This document shows positions 54,338-62,792 of a DNA stretch of 64,000 nucleotides, piece by piece (the first letter of the stretch is position 1; every line of letters begins with the position of its first letter). The DNA comes from Acinetobacter rudis (GTDB lineage Bacteria > Pseudomonadota > Gammaproteobacteria > Pseudomonadales > Moraxellaceae), in NCBI RefSeq assembly GCF_031157835.1, contig NZ_JAVIDR010000011.1, forward strand, positions 35,569-99,568, read 5' to 3'. The notes below the pieces were generated by a model that was not told the DNA's origin, ran no database searches, and saw only the letters and a program-made list of their open reading frames with translations. Made by a program: the position numbers and the translations under genes.

Positions 54338-55745
54338 CAAACCCACCTGCTTTCTCTTGATCTAGCTTGATTCGCATTTCTTCAAATGAAAGCTCACTAA
54401 AAGTACCTGTCTGCTCATACTTGTACCAAACCGACCAAGGTAAATGCTCATAGATAGCAGCATCATATAAACGCTTAGCACGTTCTTCACTGAACTTAGG
54501 CTTATTGAAGTCTTGAGAGATTAAGTAATTCAACTCATTAGGACCAAGCTCATGATTAGGTAAGGCAAACTTTGCACACCAACGTAAAGCCATAGTGAGT
54601 GCTTCACTGATATTGGATACTGCAAGCGATACAACAGAGTGTTGAATAGAGTCTTCATTGTCTGCTTGAGTGGCTGTCTTATTGGCAGATCCGACCTCAA
54701 TCAAACGTGCACCGAGTTCTTTCATTGCAGTCATCTTTTCATTCATGAGCTGCTTGGCCAGATTGTTTTCTTCTGCCTGAACAATCTCAACTTTTGTCGG
54801 AAATCCAGAACGCGTACCAATCGCCAAGCCATCGCGCTTGATTATTTCGTACTGATCCTTTTTTACATCAGGCAATGACACAGTAGGCTGACCAATAATA
54901 AAGCCCGACTCTTCAACATCAGCTGAGTTTCGATAATGGGCTAGGTTGAGGTCAGCCAGATCAAGTAATGGCGCATTATTGATTTCGTCCGTATTGTCTA
55001 CAGCACCGCAGAACGTGAAAGGAATATATTCCCAAGTTGCACCACTATAGTCGGTTGGGATGATCTTTTCTTGTGCTACCCAGTTTTTATCCTTGTCGAG
55101 AATATAAACCTGAACGGTATAAACAAAGCCCTGCTCTGATTGCTCTAAACGCAGCACTCGATACTGGTCTTGTGTCTTACTGCTAAAACCATCAGGTTCA
55201 CGCTCTGACACGGACTCACGGATTTTAACAAAGCTTAATTTGCGCTGATTGCCAACGACAATATGATCCCAGTCCTCAACCACAGTCGCCTCTAAAATAT
55301 GAATCATTGGATAAGCGCCTTTGATCTTATCCTCAGCTCTATTTTTACTTGCGGCTACTGTTGGGTAGTCCACATATACACCACAGCGGTATTGCTTCAG
55401 GATTGACCGCAGCATGCGCTGTGAGCATTGAAAGATTGAACGTCCTGCACCATCGGCATTTCGTTCTAAATACTCCAATTCATCAGGTCGAGTGAAGTCA
55501 GGCAGTTTATTGAACGCCGTGCCAACATAACTACCCAATGTGCGACCTGTAACGCCATAAAACACGGCGCGACCTAGATAATCATTGTATCGCTCAGCAT
55601 CGCCACTACCGAATGTTTCAGGTACAGGCAAATAAGTTTTACCTGCATCCTTAATCGTCTTTTGACCTTTGCAAACATCATCGACTTTCTTCCAAAGAGC
55701 AATGTTTGCATCATAATCAGCATGTTTCGTTGTAATTCCTGCCAT
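54330..55745 (-). CDS. Portal protein (DUF4055)
   Basis: A 471-residue portal subunit of the DUF4055 type: RAVFYGVTGRTLGSYVG, RSILKQYRCGVYVDYP, PLLDLADLNLAHYRNSAD, SANKTATQA. It forms the DNA gateway at the capsid vertex. It starts 3 bases from the terminase stop. Confidence 0.87.
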   Translation of the reverse strand: MAGITTKHADYDANIALWKKVDDVCKGQKTIKDAGKTYLPVPETFGSGDAERYNDYLGRAVFYGVTGRTLGSYVGTAFNKLPDFTRPDELEYLERNADGAGRSIFQCSQRMLRSILKQYRCGVYVDYPTVAASKNRAEDKIKGAYPMIHILEATVVEDWDHIVVGNQRKLSFVKIRESVSEREPDGFSSKTQDQYRVLRLEQSEQGFVYTVQVYILDKDKNWVAQEKIIPTDYSGATWEYIPFTFCGAVDNTDEINNAPLLDLADLNLAHYRNSADVEESGFIIGQPTVSLPDVKKDQYEIIKRDGLAIGTRSGFPTKVEIVQAEENNLAKQLMNEKMTAMKELGARLIEVGSANKTATQADNEDSIQHSVVSLAVSNISEALTMALRWCAKFALPNHELGPNELNYLISQDFNKPKFSEERAKRLYDAAIYEHLPWSVWYKYEQTGTFSELSFEEMRIKLDQEKAGGFDE

Positions 55746-55748
55746 ACA

Positions 55749-57251
55749 TTACCTTCGTCTAAAAATAGGAATATCCTTAATTGAAGTGACTTGCTCAATC
55801 TTACCAATCATAGCCACAGCAAAATATCTAAAACCATCTGCAGCATGCGATGTGTGATCATGTAAAGGTCTATCTTTCCAGCAACCTTTTTTGTCATCCC
55901 ACTCTTTGCGGTAATTCTCTAAACAAGATATGCCCTCAGAACACTTATCTTCATCAAACTCACAGTACTTAAGGATTTCACGCGCTTGCTCAATACCATC
56001 CATAACACCAATATTGGGTACTACTTCAAACTTGACTGAGTAGACCTCGCCATCGATCTCGTAACCTTCTTCCGCAATATCTAGTCGCGACTTAGCATCA
56101 CCTGTAAGTGATCGGTTCTGAATATCGTGAGGTGCATAGTGTTCCGAGTAGGTGTAACCCTTGTTCTTCAGGACGCCAAAATAATGTCTAAGACCTTCAC
56201 CTGAGTTCTCATAGTAATCGATTATCTGGTACTGCGTATCTGAAAGCTTTCGTACAAACCAAATCGTCATAGAATCCGAGACACCAAGGTCCCAGAAGGT
56301 CATTACTGGCAAATGGTCATTAGCTGGCAATACACCAATACGACCACTTGCATAGATCTCTTTAAATTGCTTTTTGTAGTAAGCACCTTCTACGGATTGA
56401 GCAAATGCCTCAGAAGGAATCGATGGATACTCTCGCTTAATATCCTCACCTAGCGTTTTTTCTTTCTGCCAGTACCATGTCTGCTGCTCAGGTGTGGTTT
56501 TAATGCCATACTTAACCAATAGATCACTGAAATAATCTTTGAGTCGCTGTGGTATTTCACCAATATGCGGCAATGCATACTCAAGATTCTTCCACCACGA
56601 AAAGAAAAAGAACTTCCAGTCTAATGCTCCAAGTGGTTTACCTTGTAGTAATAGCTTTTCAGCCTCTTGGCAATACTGGTAAAAGTATCCTGCTTTGCCT
56701 TCCGCCGTGGATTCAAGTGTAATCTTCCCATCTAGTCCAACAGCTTCAAATGCCCCCGTCACAATCTCTCTAGCTTTATCAGGGAACTTAGCACAAATCT
56801 TACCGAACTCTGAAATATGCAAACGCTTTAAAGTACCACCACGAAATGATGTACTGACCGTGACTGATCCACCCTTTTTAAATACCAGCTCTTCCTTGGT
56901 TTCAATCACCAGAGGATTAGCGGCTCTTAATGGGTGTGGAAGCTTCTCATAAGCGTACTTCACCTTTTCTCGGAACAGGCGTTTAGCATCATGTAGAGTG
57001 TGGGCAATCAATGCACACTTATTTGCCATGAACAGCGCAGCATCTAATTGAATGATGCACATCTCAGTGGTGAAACCAAGCTGACGAGCTTTTAGAATGA
57101 TGTTTCTAGACCACTCATTTTCGAAATATTCAAGCTGCTCCATGGTCATCTTGAATTTTACTTTTTTGCCGCTTTTATCCGTAATGTAGTAAAGATTATT
57201 CAGCCTCCAGTGCTGATCAATAAGTTTTGCTCTATGCTCAGGTTTAAGCAT
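55749..57251 (-). CDS. terL: Terminase large subunit
   Basis: A 500-residue packaging ATPase-nuclease. Walker A-like KARQLGFTTE, a coupling region VTVSTSFRGGTLKRLHISEFG (Walker B part LHISEFG), nuclease residues in MTFWDLGVSDSMTIW and HTSHAADGFRYF. Full length, right after the small subunit. Confidence 0.9.
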   Translation of the reverse strand: MLKPEHRAKLIDQHWRLNNLYYITDKSGKKVKFKMTMEQLEYFENEWSRNIILKARQLGFTTEMCIIQLDAALFMANKCALIAHTLHDAKRLFREKVKYAYEKLPHPLRAANPLVIETKEELVFKKGGSVTVSTSFRGGTLKRLHISEFGKICAKFPDKAREIVTGAFEAVGLDGKITLESTAEGKAGYFYQYCQEAEKLLLQGKPLGALDWKFFFFSWWKNLEYALPHIGEIPQRLKDYFSDLLVKYGIKTTPEQQTWYWQKEKTLGEDIKREYPSIPSEAFAQSVEGAYYKKQFKEIYASGRIGVLPANDHLPVMTFWDLGVSDSMTIWFVRKLSDTQYQIIDYYENSGEGLRHYFGVLKNKGYTYSEHYAPHDIQNRSLTGDAKSRLDIAEEGYEIDGEVYSVKFEVVPNIGVMDGIEQAREILKYCEFDEDKCSEGISCLENYRKEWDDKKGCWKDRPLHDHTSHAADGFRYFAVAMIGKIEQVTSIKDIPIFRRR

Positions 57252-57263
57252 ACGCCCTCCTTA

Positions 57264-57743
57264 TTAACCCTCCTCGCTTAATTCATCCATCAAGTCAGAT
57301 AAAGACTTAATTTCTGAAGCACCATCACCATCGCCCGTCTTAATTCGTTCAATCTCAAGTTTTTTCAGTTCAATTCCAAGCAACTGAAGCTCATACCCTT
57401 GCATCTCATCCTTAAACTGCCTGATCAACTTGGTTCTAAGCACCCTATTTACCTTGGGGTCGTTATATATCTTCTGTAACTCAGTAAGACGTACAGCTTT
57501 ATTGGCTAAAGGGATGTCAAAAACATTGGTCCTAAAATCATTTCTTGTTTTATGAAATAGGTCTTTGAGTTTTTTACTCATACTCCTACATGTTGCTTTA
57601 GTTGGGTCGTATGCTGCGACCTGCTGACGCTCAATTTCAATGCCAAACTCTAGTCTTACAGACTCCACTACTTGTTGAGGGGTTTCAAAGCAAGCAAGAG
57701 ACTGAACTATAAAGATTTTTACAGGCTCTTTAAGTGTTGCCAT
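57264..57743 (-). CDS. terS: Terminase small subunit (DUF2280)
   Basis: A 159-residue DNA-recognition subunit of the DUF2280 family: LKEPVKIFIVQSLACFETPQQVV with an HTH, and VAAYDPTKA. Directly upstream of terL. Confidence 0.85.
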   Translation of the reverse strand: MATLKEPVKIFIVQSLACFETPQQVVESVRLEFGIEIERQQVAAYDPTKATCRSMSKKLKDLFHKTRNDFRTNVFDIPLANKAVRLTELQKIYNDPKVNRVLRTKLIRQFKDEMQGYELQLLGIELKKLEIERIKTGDGDGASEIKSLSDLMDELSEEG

Positions 57744-57781
57744 AAATGCCCCTTTGTAAGACTACGTAAGACTAAATAGGC

Positions 57782-57803
57782 AAAAAAAAGAGCCTTTCGG
57801 CTC
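57782..57803 (-). terminator. Terminator before terminase genes
   Basis: GAGCCGAAAGGCTC then eight T on the minus strand; its stem includes the stop codon of the metallopeptidase gene. Confidence 0.8.
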
Positions 57804-58443
57804 AATTGATTACACAGTTTCCGCAGCACTTTGCTACATCCAAATCAGGTACAAACGGAGGATTCTGCGCGACTTCGACAAGTCGTTTAACACTTTCACT
57901 TGCTCCCCATCGTTTGACCACACCAATAAATTCTTCAACATCATGGCCTGCTAAATAATGTTTAGGTAGACCAGTATGATCGCTATAAATAGGTTCACCA
58001 TCTTCGTCACGTTCTACACCGATGTGATAAAGCTCATGCTCAATCAAAGCACAGAAATCACGGTCAGTCGCTTGTTCACAGAATGATGCATCAATGGTAA
58101 TTAAATAGACTGGCACAAAACCGAACCAATCTCGCATCTGTTGCTCTTGTCGAGCTTTCTTCCATCCACCCTGATTAAACATTACCTTTTCACATTGACC
58201 TAATACCATACGCTTTTTAGCTATCATCGCAGAAGATGCCCAAGCAAAGGCTAAAACCGTTTCATCGTCATGTAGTAGTTCAGCAATGTGGTCATGGTCT
58301 GGATTATGTAGAGCACCGCCAAGCGTTAAGAAGTTATTAACCACCCATTCCTTTAGATCCACGGCGGGCACTAGGCGAATAGATTCTTCTTCCTCTGCCT
58401 GATCGATAAAATCAGTTGGTGGAAATGGTCTGACTTGGTCCAT
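57802..58443 (-). CDS. Phage putative metallopeptidase
   Basis: A 213-residue protein with IEHELYHIGVERDEDG (HExxH plus acidic residues) and an earlier LAFAWASSAMIAKKR, matching the phage putative-metallopeptidase family that sits near terminase genes. The C-terminal CCGNC is noteworthy. Substrate unknown. Confidence 0.8.
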   Translation of the reverse strand: MDQVRPFPPTDFIDQAEEEESIRLVPAVDLKEWVVNNFLTLGGALHNPDHDHIAELLHDDETVLAFAWASSAMIAKKRMVLGQCEKVMFNQGGWKKARQEQQMRDWFGFVPVYLITIDASFCEQATDRDFCALIEHELYHIGVERDEDGEPIYSDHTGLPKHYLAGHDVEEFIGVVKRWGASESVKRLVEVAQNPPFVPDLDVAKCCGNCVIN

Positions 58444-58457
58444 TTTTAATCTGCTCT

Positions 58458-58751
58458 TTAAACACGAAAAAATGATTCTAGGTAAGATGGTATGTACATA
58501 AATTTAATGGCCTCTTTAATAAGGCGTGCATTAGGTTTTAGGCTATATACATCACAGTCCAAATCTTGGATCTCCATCATTTCTAATAGTACTTCCAATG
58601 CTGAGCTCTCAAACGGTTCGTAGCACCCCTCAATCACTACATAAGGGATACCAGAATTATCATTAATAAAATTGTCTTGAGAAAACTCAAAACCATGAAC
58701 CAAAACCACTACCGCCTGTCTGCACAGTTTCTTATATATTCTTTGTTTCAT
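58458..58751 (-). CDS. Hypothetical protein (97 aa)
   Basis: 97 residues with no recognised motif (KLCRQAVVVLVHGFEF, LEVLLEMMEIQDLDCDV). Its 5' end overlaps the PD-(D/E)XK gene by 20 bases, consistent with coupled translation. Confidence 0.6.
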   Translation of the reverse strand: MKQRIYKKLCRQAVVVLVHGFEFSQDNFINDNSGIPYVVIEGCYEPFESSALEVLLEMMEIQDLDCDVYSLKPNARLIKEAIKFMYIPSYLESFFRV

Positions 58752-59187
58752 TAAAACTATGCCTCTTTAAATCTTTTAACCACTGAACAGCAAAACAAGC
58801 CTGAACCTGTAAAGGCCCATCTTCTTTGATTTTGTATGATCTAGCGGACTCTAAACGTACAACGCTATAACCCATCTCAGCAGCAACATCGTAGCGATCC
58901 ATACTCCAAGCCTTAGTAGCAAGCTTTCCACCTCTACCGCCTGACCATGGCCCACCCGCAATCTCAATTAAAATTCTGTGCTCAACAAGGTGAAAATCAA
59001 AACGCCAATGCTTAGTCGATTTAAATTGGAATTTCTTTTCGTATTTGATTTCTAGAATTTGCAGAGCATTCTCTATTTCTTCTTCAGCTTCTAAGTAACG
59101 CTCAGTAGCCTTAGGCAGTGGTCTAGTTCTTGGTTTTGTTTTTATGGGCTTCTTATTAGTTAAGGCTTTGTATTTTTGAATGTCCAT
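58732..59187 (-). CDS. PD-(D/E)XK (VSR/DUF559-like) endonuclease, copy 1
   Basis: A 151-residue protein. Core HWRFDFHLVEHRILIEIAGG (Asp and Glu of the nuclease site) followed by GYSVVRLES gives the Vsr/DUF559-like fold. A basic N-terminus may bind DNA. In phages such proteins may resolve branched DNA or cut host DNA. A paralogue lies at 60,879-61,277 with the same core pattern (KWKADFYL, LLIEVEGG, GYTVLRFS). Confidence 0.75.
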   Translation of the reverse strand: MDIQKYKALTNKKPIKTKPRTRPLPKATERYLEAEEEIENALQILEIKYEKKFQFKSTKHWRFDFHLVEHRILIEIAGGPWSGGRGGKLATKAWSMDRYDVAAEMGYSVVRLESARSYKIKEDGPLQVQACFAVQWLKDLKRHSFNETKNI

Positions 59188-59279
59188 GATTATCCACGGC
59201 GTTTTAATTATGGCGAATTCGACAGAATTAGAATTTTAAAGGTATCGAATTCGATAGGTTTAAAATGGTGTATTTACAC

Positions 59280-59453
59280 CTAATTAGAACCTAACACTAC
59301 TCGAAGATTTTTAGACCATTCTTTTAATTGTCTAATTTTCCCATCAACAAGCATCATTTCATCACGTGACATCAAGCCGCGTGATAAGTTTTGCCACTTT
59401 GCAATCTCAGCCTCATATCTTGCGATATTCTTTTTAGCCTCTATTTGATTCAT
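59280..59453 (-). CDS. Small helical protein (57 aa)
   Basis: 57 residues, predicted helical, starting MNQIEAKKN with WQNLSRGLMSRDEMM. Its ATG overlaps the stop of the preceding small gene (ATGA), which supports it. Function unknown. Confidence 0.6.
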   Translation of the reverse strand: MNQIEAKKNIARYEAEIAKWQNLSRGLMSRDEMMLVDGKIRQLKEWSKNLRVVLGSN

Positions 59454-59587
59454 GACTTTTTCTCAGCAATATAAACCTGACCACCAAAGACTATTGGCTT
59501 CTTCTGGGTGATGTCTTTTTGGAAAAATCGAAAGCACATCGCATAACCAACGAAAAATGAAATAAGCCCAACAAGAATGTACGACAT
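59450..59587 (-). CDS. Small membrane protein (45 aa)
   Basis: 45 residues with one N-terminal transmembrane segment (ILVGLISFFVGYAMCF) and a basic cytosolic tail. A strong GGAGG lies 6-7 bases before the ATG. Coupled by ATGA to the next small gene. Confidence 0.65.
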   Translation of the reverse strand: MSYILVGLISFFVGYAMCFRFFQKDITQKKPIVFGGQVYIAEKKS

Positions 59588-59599
59588 GACTTTCCTCCA

Positions 59600-59626
59600 C
59601 GCAAAAAGAAACCCGCACAAGGCGGG
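59600..59626 (-). terminator. Terminator at the start of the late unit
   Basis: CCCGCC, TTGT loop, GCGGG then TTTCTTTTT on the minus strand. Confidence 0.75.
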
Positions 59627-59996
59627 CTGTATTAAATTACTTATGTTTTAAACATGGTTTTAAATATATGGCGCGCCTAACAGTGCTATAGGCGCTTAAA
59701 ACAGCCCAGTTATCCAAAAATGAATAACTGGGCTAGGTAGCACTCTTTCCAGTTAAGGCTATTGAGTGTGTTAAGGGGTCGCCAATCCACACGGTAAATA
59801 CCCACCTCTTTAGGTGATCAAACCAAGGGTAGTGTTTTATGCTTACATCAAACTCCGCACCCTTTCTATCACTTTATTGATCAAATAAAGCGCTTATCAA
59901 TTTTGGTTTGAAAGCCTGATAAGTAGCTCTCGTTTTTTTGCTTGTGTTCGACCACATGCAAGCGAATGTGTGATTAAGGATAATGAAACCCTGTCT

Positions 59997-60048
59997 AACC
60001 CTTTACGCCCCTATGGTGTGCTGGGTAATAAGCCCAATGCCAAGGGTT
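59997..60048 (+). ncRNA. Possible structured RNA, three-way junction (C4-antisense-like?)
   Basis: Outer stem AACCCTT/AAGGGTT encloses two inner stems (CGCC/GGTG and TGGG/CCCA) within 52 nt; the strand is uncertain because stems are symmetrical. The look recalls the C4 antisense RNA of P1-like phages as I remember it. No promoter is convincing. Treated as a candidate only. Confidence 0.35.
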
Positions 60049-60057
60049 GAGGCAATA

Positions 60058-60127
60058 AAAAATCCTAAACTCAATTTGAGGATGGGTTTTTTCTTTAGGC
60101 GTAAAAAAACCCCACTTTCGCGAGGTT
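60058..60127 (-). terminator. Two tandem minus-strand terminators
   Basis: CCTCGC-GAAA-GTGGGG then TTTTTTT (60,127-60,101), and ATCCT...AGGAT then TTTTTATT (60,084-60,058). They would stop early transcripts before the late genes. Confidence 0.65.
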
Positions 60128-60194
60128 TTATTGCGTTAAATATAAAAACGCCCAATATAGCAAAACTATATACTAAATCCGCCTAAATCGTCAA

Positions 60195-60725
60195 TTAGCA
60201 TCGATCTAGTTCTTTTTTATAATTTTCTATATGTTTTATCGCAGCAATTTGTGCCTCTAGCAACATGAGATTAACCGCGTCACCGTAATGTTTCCAATTT
60301 TTGGTATATGTATCTAGCTTAATATCAATCCCACTAAACCACAGACGGCCAGCACCAGTGAATTTATCATTAAGATGATTGTGTAAGAAGAAATACAATT
60401 CCATGCGTGCAATTTTCTTACAGATTTCTGCTAAGTCTGGTTTACGCTTTTTCTCTTGTTCTGCCACGGCGTATATCGACTTAAATAAGAAACTTTCAAT
60501 AGACTTGTACTGAGCCGTACCATCCCTGTAATCACCATAAGCAAGCAGGTAGGCCAAGTCTTTCTGTAGATCATCATCCATTTTCGCTATTACCCCAAGC
60601 TTGTCATCCCAATTTGGCGGTCGTTCACCAGTAGCACGAACACTGATCTCATATTGTGCTGTTTTAGCCCGAAGTTGCTGGCCCAACCATTCAAAACTTG
60701 TCATAGGCTCTACCATCGCATTCAT
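60195..60725 (-). CDS. Last early-region gene, possible late regulator (unknown family)
   Basis: About 176 residues (start 60725, with AAGGTGA seven bases upstream). Largely helical and basic at the C-terminus (FLFKSIYAVAEQEKKRKPDL, WKHYGDAVNLMLLEAQ). I recognise no domain. It occupies the place where lambdoid phages carry the Q antiterminator, just before tandem terminators, so a regulatory role is plausible but inferred. Confidence 0.65.
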   Translation of the reverse strand: MNAMVEPMTSFEWLGQQLRAKTAQYEISVRATGERPPNWDDKLGVIAKMDDDLQKDLAYLLAYGDYRDGTAQYKSIESFLFKSIYAVAEQEKKRKPDLAEICKKIARMELYFFLHNHLNDKFTGAGRLWFSGIDIKLDTYTKNWKHYGDAVNLMLLEAQIAAIKHIENYKKELDRC

Positions 60726-60735
60726 TCTGATCACC

Positions 60736-60882
60736 TTAAAATTTACGCCCTGTTCTTCGCTCAAAATCTTTCATGGCCTTATTATTGGCTCGAACCACAA
60801 CAACAAAAACAACTCCCGCAAACAAAACCCCGAAGATTAAAACCGTTGCAGCTACCCATGCTAAAAACTCATAACCGCTCAT
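60736..60882 (-). CDS. Small membrane protein (48 aa)
   Basis: 48 residues with one transmembrane segment (VLIFGVLFAGVVFVVVV) and a basic tail. ATGA overlap with the PD-(D/E)XK gene stop supports translation. Unknown function. Confidence 0.6.
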   Translation of the reverse strand: MSGYEFLAWVAATVLIFGVLFAGVVFVVVVRANNKAMKDFERRTGRKF

Positions 60883-61277
60883 ACCTTCACCATCCCCTTA
60901 ATCTGCTCTATCGCCCTACCACTCTTCACATCCGCCGTGCTAAACCTCAACACCGTATAACCCAGTATTGCTGCCGCGTTATACTTTTTCATATCTGCTT
61001 GATATCCGCTGCCTCTTGTATGCCTTCCATTACTCCAAATACCGCCCTCAACCTCGATCAACAGCTTTGTTCCAGTTAAATAAAAATCAGCCTTCCATTT
61101 TCTTGTCTCATGAAACTTAAACTCTGTCTCAAACCCAATCCCATGAACTTTTAGATGCTGAGCTAGTGTTGCTTCACCTTCACTCACTACCTTTTGGGTT
61201 TTGACCACAGGACGCTTACGTCTTACGGTCTTTTTCTTAACAAGCTGTTTGTACTCAGCTATCGACATACTGGTCAT
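60879..61277 (-). CDS. PD-(D/E)XK (VSR/DUF559-like) endonuclease, copy 2
   Basis: A 132-residue protein: basic N-terminus (KKKTVRRKRPVVK), then KWKADFYLTGTKLLIEVEGG with nuclease Asp and Glu, and GYTVLRFSTADV. Paralogue of the 58,732-59,187 gene. It lies among DNA-metabolism genes, so a Holliday-junction or recombination nuclease role is likely. Confidence 0.75.
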   Translation of the reverse strand: MTSMSIAEYKQLVKKKTVRRKRPVVKTQKVVSEGEATLAQHLKVHGIGFETEFKFHETRKWKADFYLTGTKLLIEVEGGIWSNGRHTRGSGYQADMKKYNAAAILGYTVLRFSTADVKSGRAIEQIKGMVKV

Positions 61278-61375
61278 AAATAACCTAGCGCGTGATGCAC
61301 ACTCTGCTGTGATGATGCAAACACGGCGATAACGATGAGTAGGATAAGTAAGATCAAGAATTGGTTAGGAGTCAT
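61274..61375 (-). CDS. Tiny membrane peptide (33 aa)
   Basis: 33 residues, mostly hydrophobic (FLILLILLIVIAVF). Supported only by ATGA overlaps with both neighbours and the consistent gene chain. Confidence 0.5.
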   Translation of the reverse strand: MTPNQFLILLILLIVIAVFASSQQSVHHALGYL

Positions 61376-61698
61376 GGGTTCCACCCAACAGCAACGATGC
61401 ACTCACGAGCTATCGATGGGCGCATGTAGGTATGCTTATCCTCAAGTAGCTTACATATCAATTCGCTTAATTTTTTGATTTCCAAATCTCTGTCTGTGAT
61501 GGATTTATATTGGTTGTTATTAAAGTGAGTAAGCTCATTCATGTCTGCCTGCCGTGATTTCCACACATCAAACATCTTGTTGTATTCACTGCACTTAGAG
61601 TCTGCTAAACCAACATGGCAGTCATAACGACCAAGCTGATCATTCCATTCAATCCAATGCGCAGGGATTGGAAACTTTTCCTCAAACTGTTCTCTCAT
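61372..61698 (-). CDS. Hypothetical protein (108 aa)
   Basis: 108 residues, no motif recognised; HWIEWNDQLGRYDCH at the N-terminus and a C-terminal Arg/Cys segment. Chain of ATGA overlaps on both sides indicates a real gene in the early operon. Confidence 0.65.
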   Translation of the reverse strand: MREQFEEKFPIPAHWIEWNDQLGRYDCHVGLADSKCSEYNKMFDVWKSRQADMNELTHFNNNQYKSITDRDLEIKKLSELICKLLEDKHTYMRPSIARECIVAVGWNP

Positions 61699-61832
61699 TG
61701 ACTACACTCCCAGCACTTACCACCCATAAACAAAAACTGCTGACTATTGGCACCACAATGTGCTGCATGTAACGATCGTAAATACTTAAGCCTGATTACG
61801 AAGTACTTGGCTTCAAAGGTGGTCTTATTCAC
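61695..61832 (-). CDS. Small protein with C-terminal CWEC motif (45 aa)
   Basis: 45 residues, GTG start overlapping the HNH stop (GTGA) and a TGA overlapping the next ATG. Basic helix (YFVIRLKYLRSLHAAHC) and a C-terminal KCWECSQ suggest metal or nucleic-acid binding. Unknown function. Confidence 0.6.
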   Translation of the reverse strand: MNKTTFEAKYFVIRLKYLRSLHAAHCGANSQQFLFMGGKCWECSQ

Positions 61833-62236
61833 TGACAAGCCTCCCTAAATCGCTCAAAGAAGAAAACAACAGGATCAGGCTTAATCTCAATCAAGCCAAA
61901 ACGATGTAAATGTCGTGCATGTGTACTATCACGAAGCAACTGAACATCACGGTAATGCGTAAGCACCTTTCGCCAGCTTTCCAATGACATAGAAGACTTA
62001 TTGGTATTACACGGCACACATGCAGGGTTAAGATTTTCCAGTGTGTCGTTATGTGGTCGTAGCATTTCATTGGTTGTACGTAACACACCATTACCCACAT
62101 ACTCGATCTCACGCTTAACAGCTTCGATATGATCTGCATGCCACTTATCACCAAGCAACTCACCACAATAAGCACAATGACCATCAAACTTTTGCTTGAG
62201 TTCAGCACGTTGGATTTTGCTCAATTTCACTGACAA
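61829..62236 (-). CDS. HNH endonuclease
   Basis: A 135-residue HNH nuclease: zinc Cys pair in CAYCGE, HADHIEAVKR (catalytic His and Asp), NLNPACVPCNTNKS (second Cys pair and Asn). Phage HNH proteins nick DNA during packaging or replication. Its 5' end overlaps the preceding gene by 10 bases. Confidence 0.88.
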   Translation of the reverse strand: MSVKLSKIQRAELKQKFDGHCAYCGELLGDKWHADHIEAVKREIEYVGNGVLRTTNEMLRPHNDTLENLNPACVPCNTNKSSMSLESWRKVLTHYRDVQLLRDSTHARHLHRFGLIEIKPDPVVFFFERFREACQ

Positions 62237-62535
62237 CCCTCCACATCTGCGATGGCTTGTTCTAAGGCTGTAATTTCAGGCGTGATCCACCTAAAAATAC
62301 ATAAGCTATTTAATTTCTTTTTAGCCCCATCCAACCCACCAAGCTTTTGAACAATCTCATGCGACTCAACAAGGCGTTTGAGTTCAACCCATGTAAAACC
62401 GTCAGAACTTCTAGACCATATGTTGTTTATCAATGTGAATTTCATGTCATCAGATACGCCAAGTCGCACTAATCGACGCAATAAGTCTTCAACTTTCACC
62501 CAACCAACTTTCTTAACAAACTCATTTGCTTTCAT
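62227..62535 (-). CDS. Hypothetical protein starting MKANEF (102 aa)
   Basis: 102 residues, no domain recognised (VEDLLRRLVRLGVSDDM, LKRLVESHEIVQKLGG is helical and HTH-like). Its first six residues are identical to those of the next gene upstream, and both genes overlap by 4 bases. Confidence 0.62.
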   Translation of the reverse strand: MKANEFVKKVGWVKVEDLLRRLVRLGVSDDMKFTLINNIWSRSSDGFTWVELKRLVESHEIVQKLGGLDGAKKKLNSLCIFRWITPEITALEQAIADVEGCQ

Positions 62536-62792
62536 AGATCCACCACTATTGCTGTAGGTGGCACATCCACCATGTCTAATTCTTCTAATTCCATCGTATT
62601 CGAGAGAATTAAACGACGAATAGCTTCGATTTCCTCTAATGTTGCATGACGAGCATTGGTCTTGAGAACAGCAACTCGGCTATGTTTCCCTAAAATCAAC
62701 AAATCACCTTGGATCTCCACAACCTCTAACGGGCCTTGATCGTATTTGCTCTTTACAACAAAATCCCCAACCTTGAACTCATTCGCTTTCAT
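62532..62792 (-). CDS. Small SH3/KOW-like protein starting MKANEF (86 aa)
   Basis: 86 residues: KVGDFVVKSKYDQGPLEVVEIQGDLLIL is a beta-barrel (KOW/SH3-like) pattern, followed by a short helix. ATGA overlaps with both neighbours. Function unknown. Confidence 0.6.
   Translation of the reverse strand: MKANEFKVGDFVVKSKYDQGPLEVVEIQGDLLILGKHSRVAVLKTNARHATLEEIEAIRRLILSNTMELEELDMVDVPPTAIVVDL

Larger units (their letters stand above)
59627..60194. other. Structured non-coding region between early and late genes
   Basis: About 570 bases without a credible gene (a 67-codon plus-strand frame at 59,983-60,186 is only a by-product of hairpins). It has a 7-bp hairpin GCGCCTA/TAGGCGC (about 59,673-59,695), a perfect 11-bp hairpin (59,703-59,713 with 59,724-59,734), a predicted three-way-junction RNA (59,997-60,048) and two minus-strand terminators (60,058-60,084 and 60,101-60,127). 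Position suggests the late-promoter/antitermination switch. Confidence 0.55.

Noticed and set aside
59983..60186. 67-codon plus-strand frame
   Set aside because: It runs through hairpins and terminators, lacks a ribosome-binding site and has no family resemblance; treated as non-coding.
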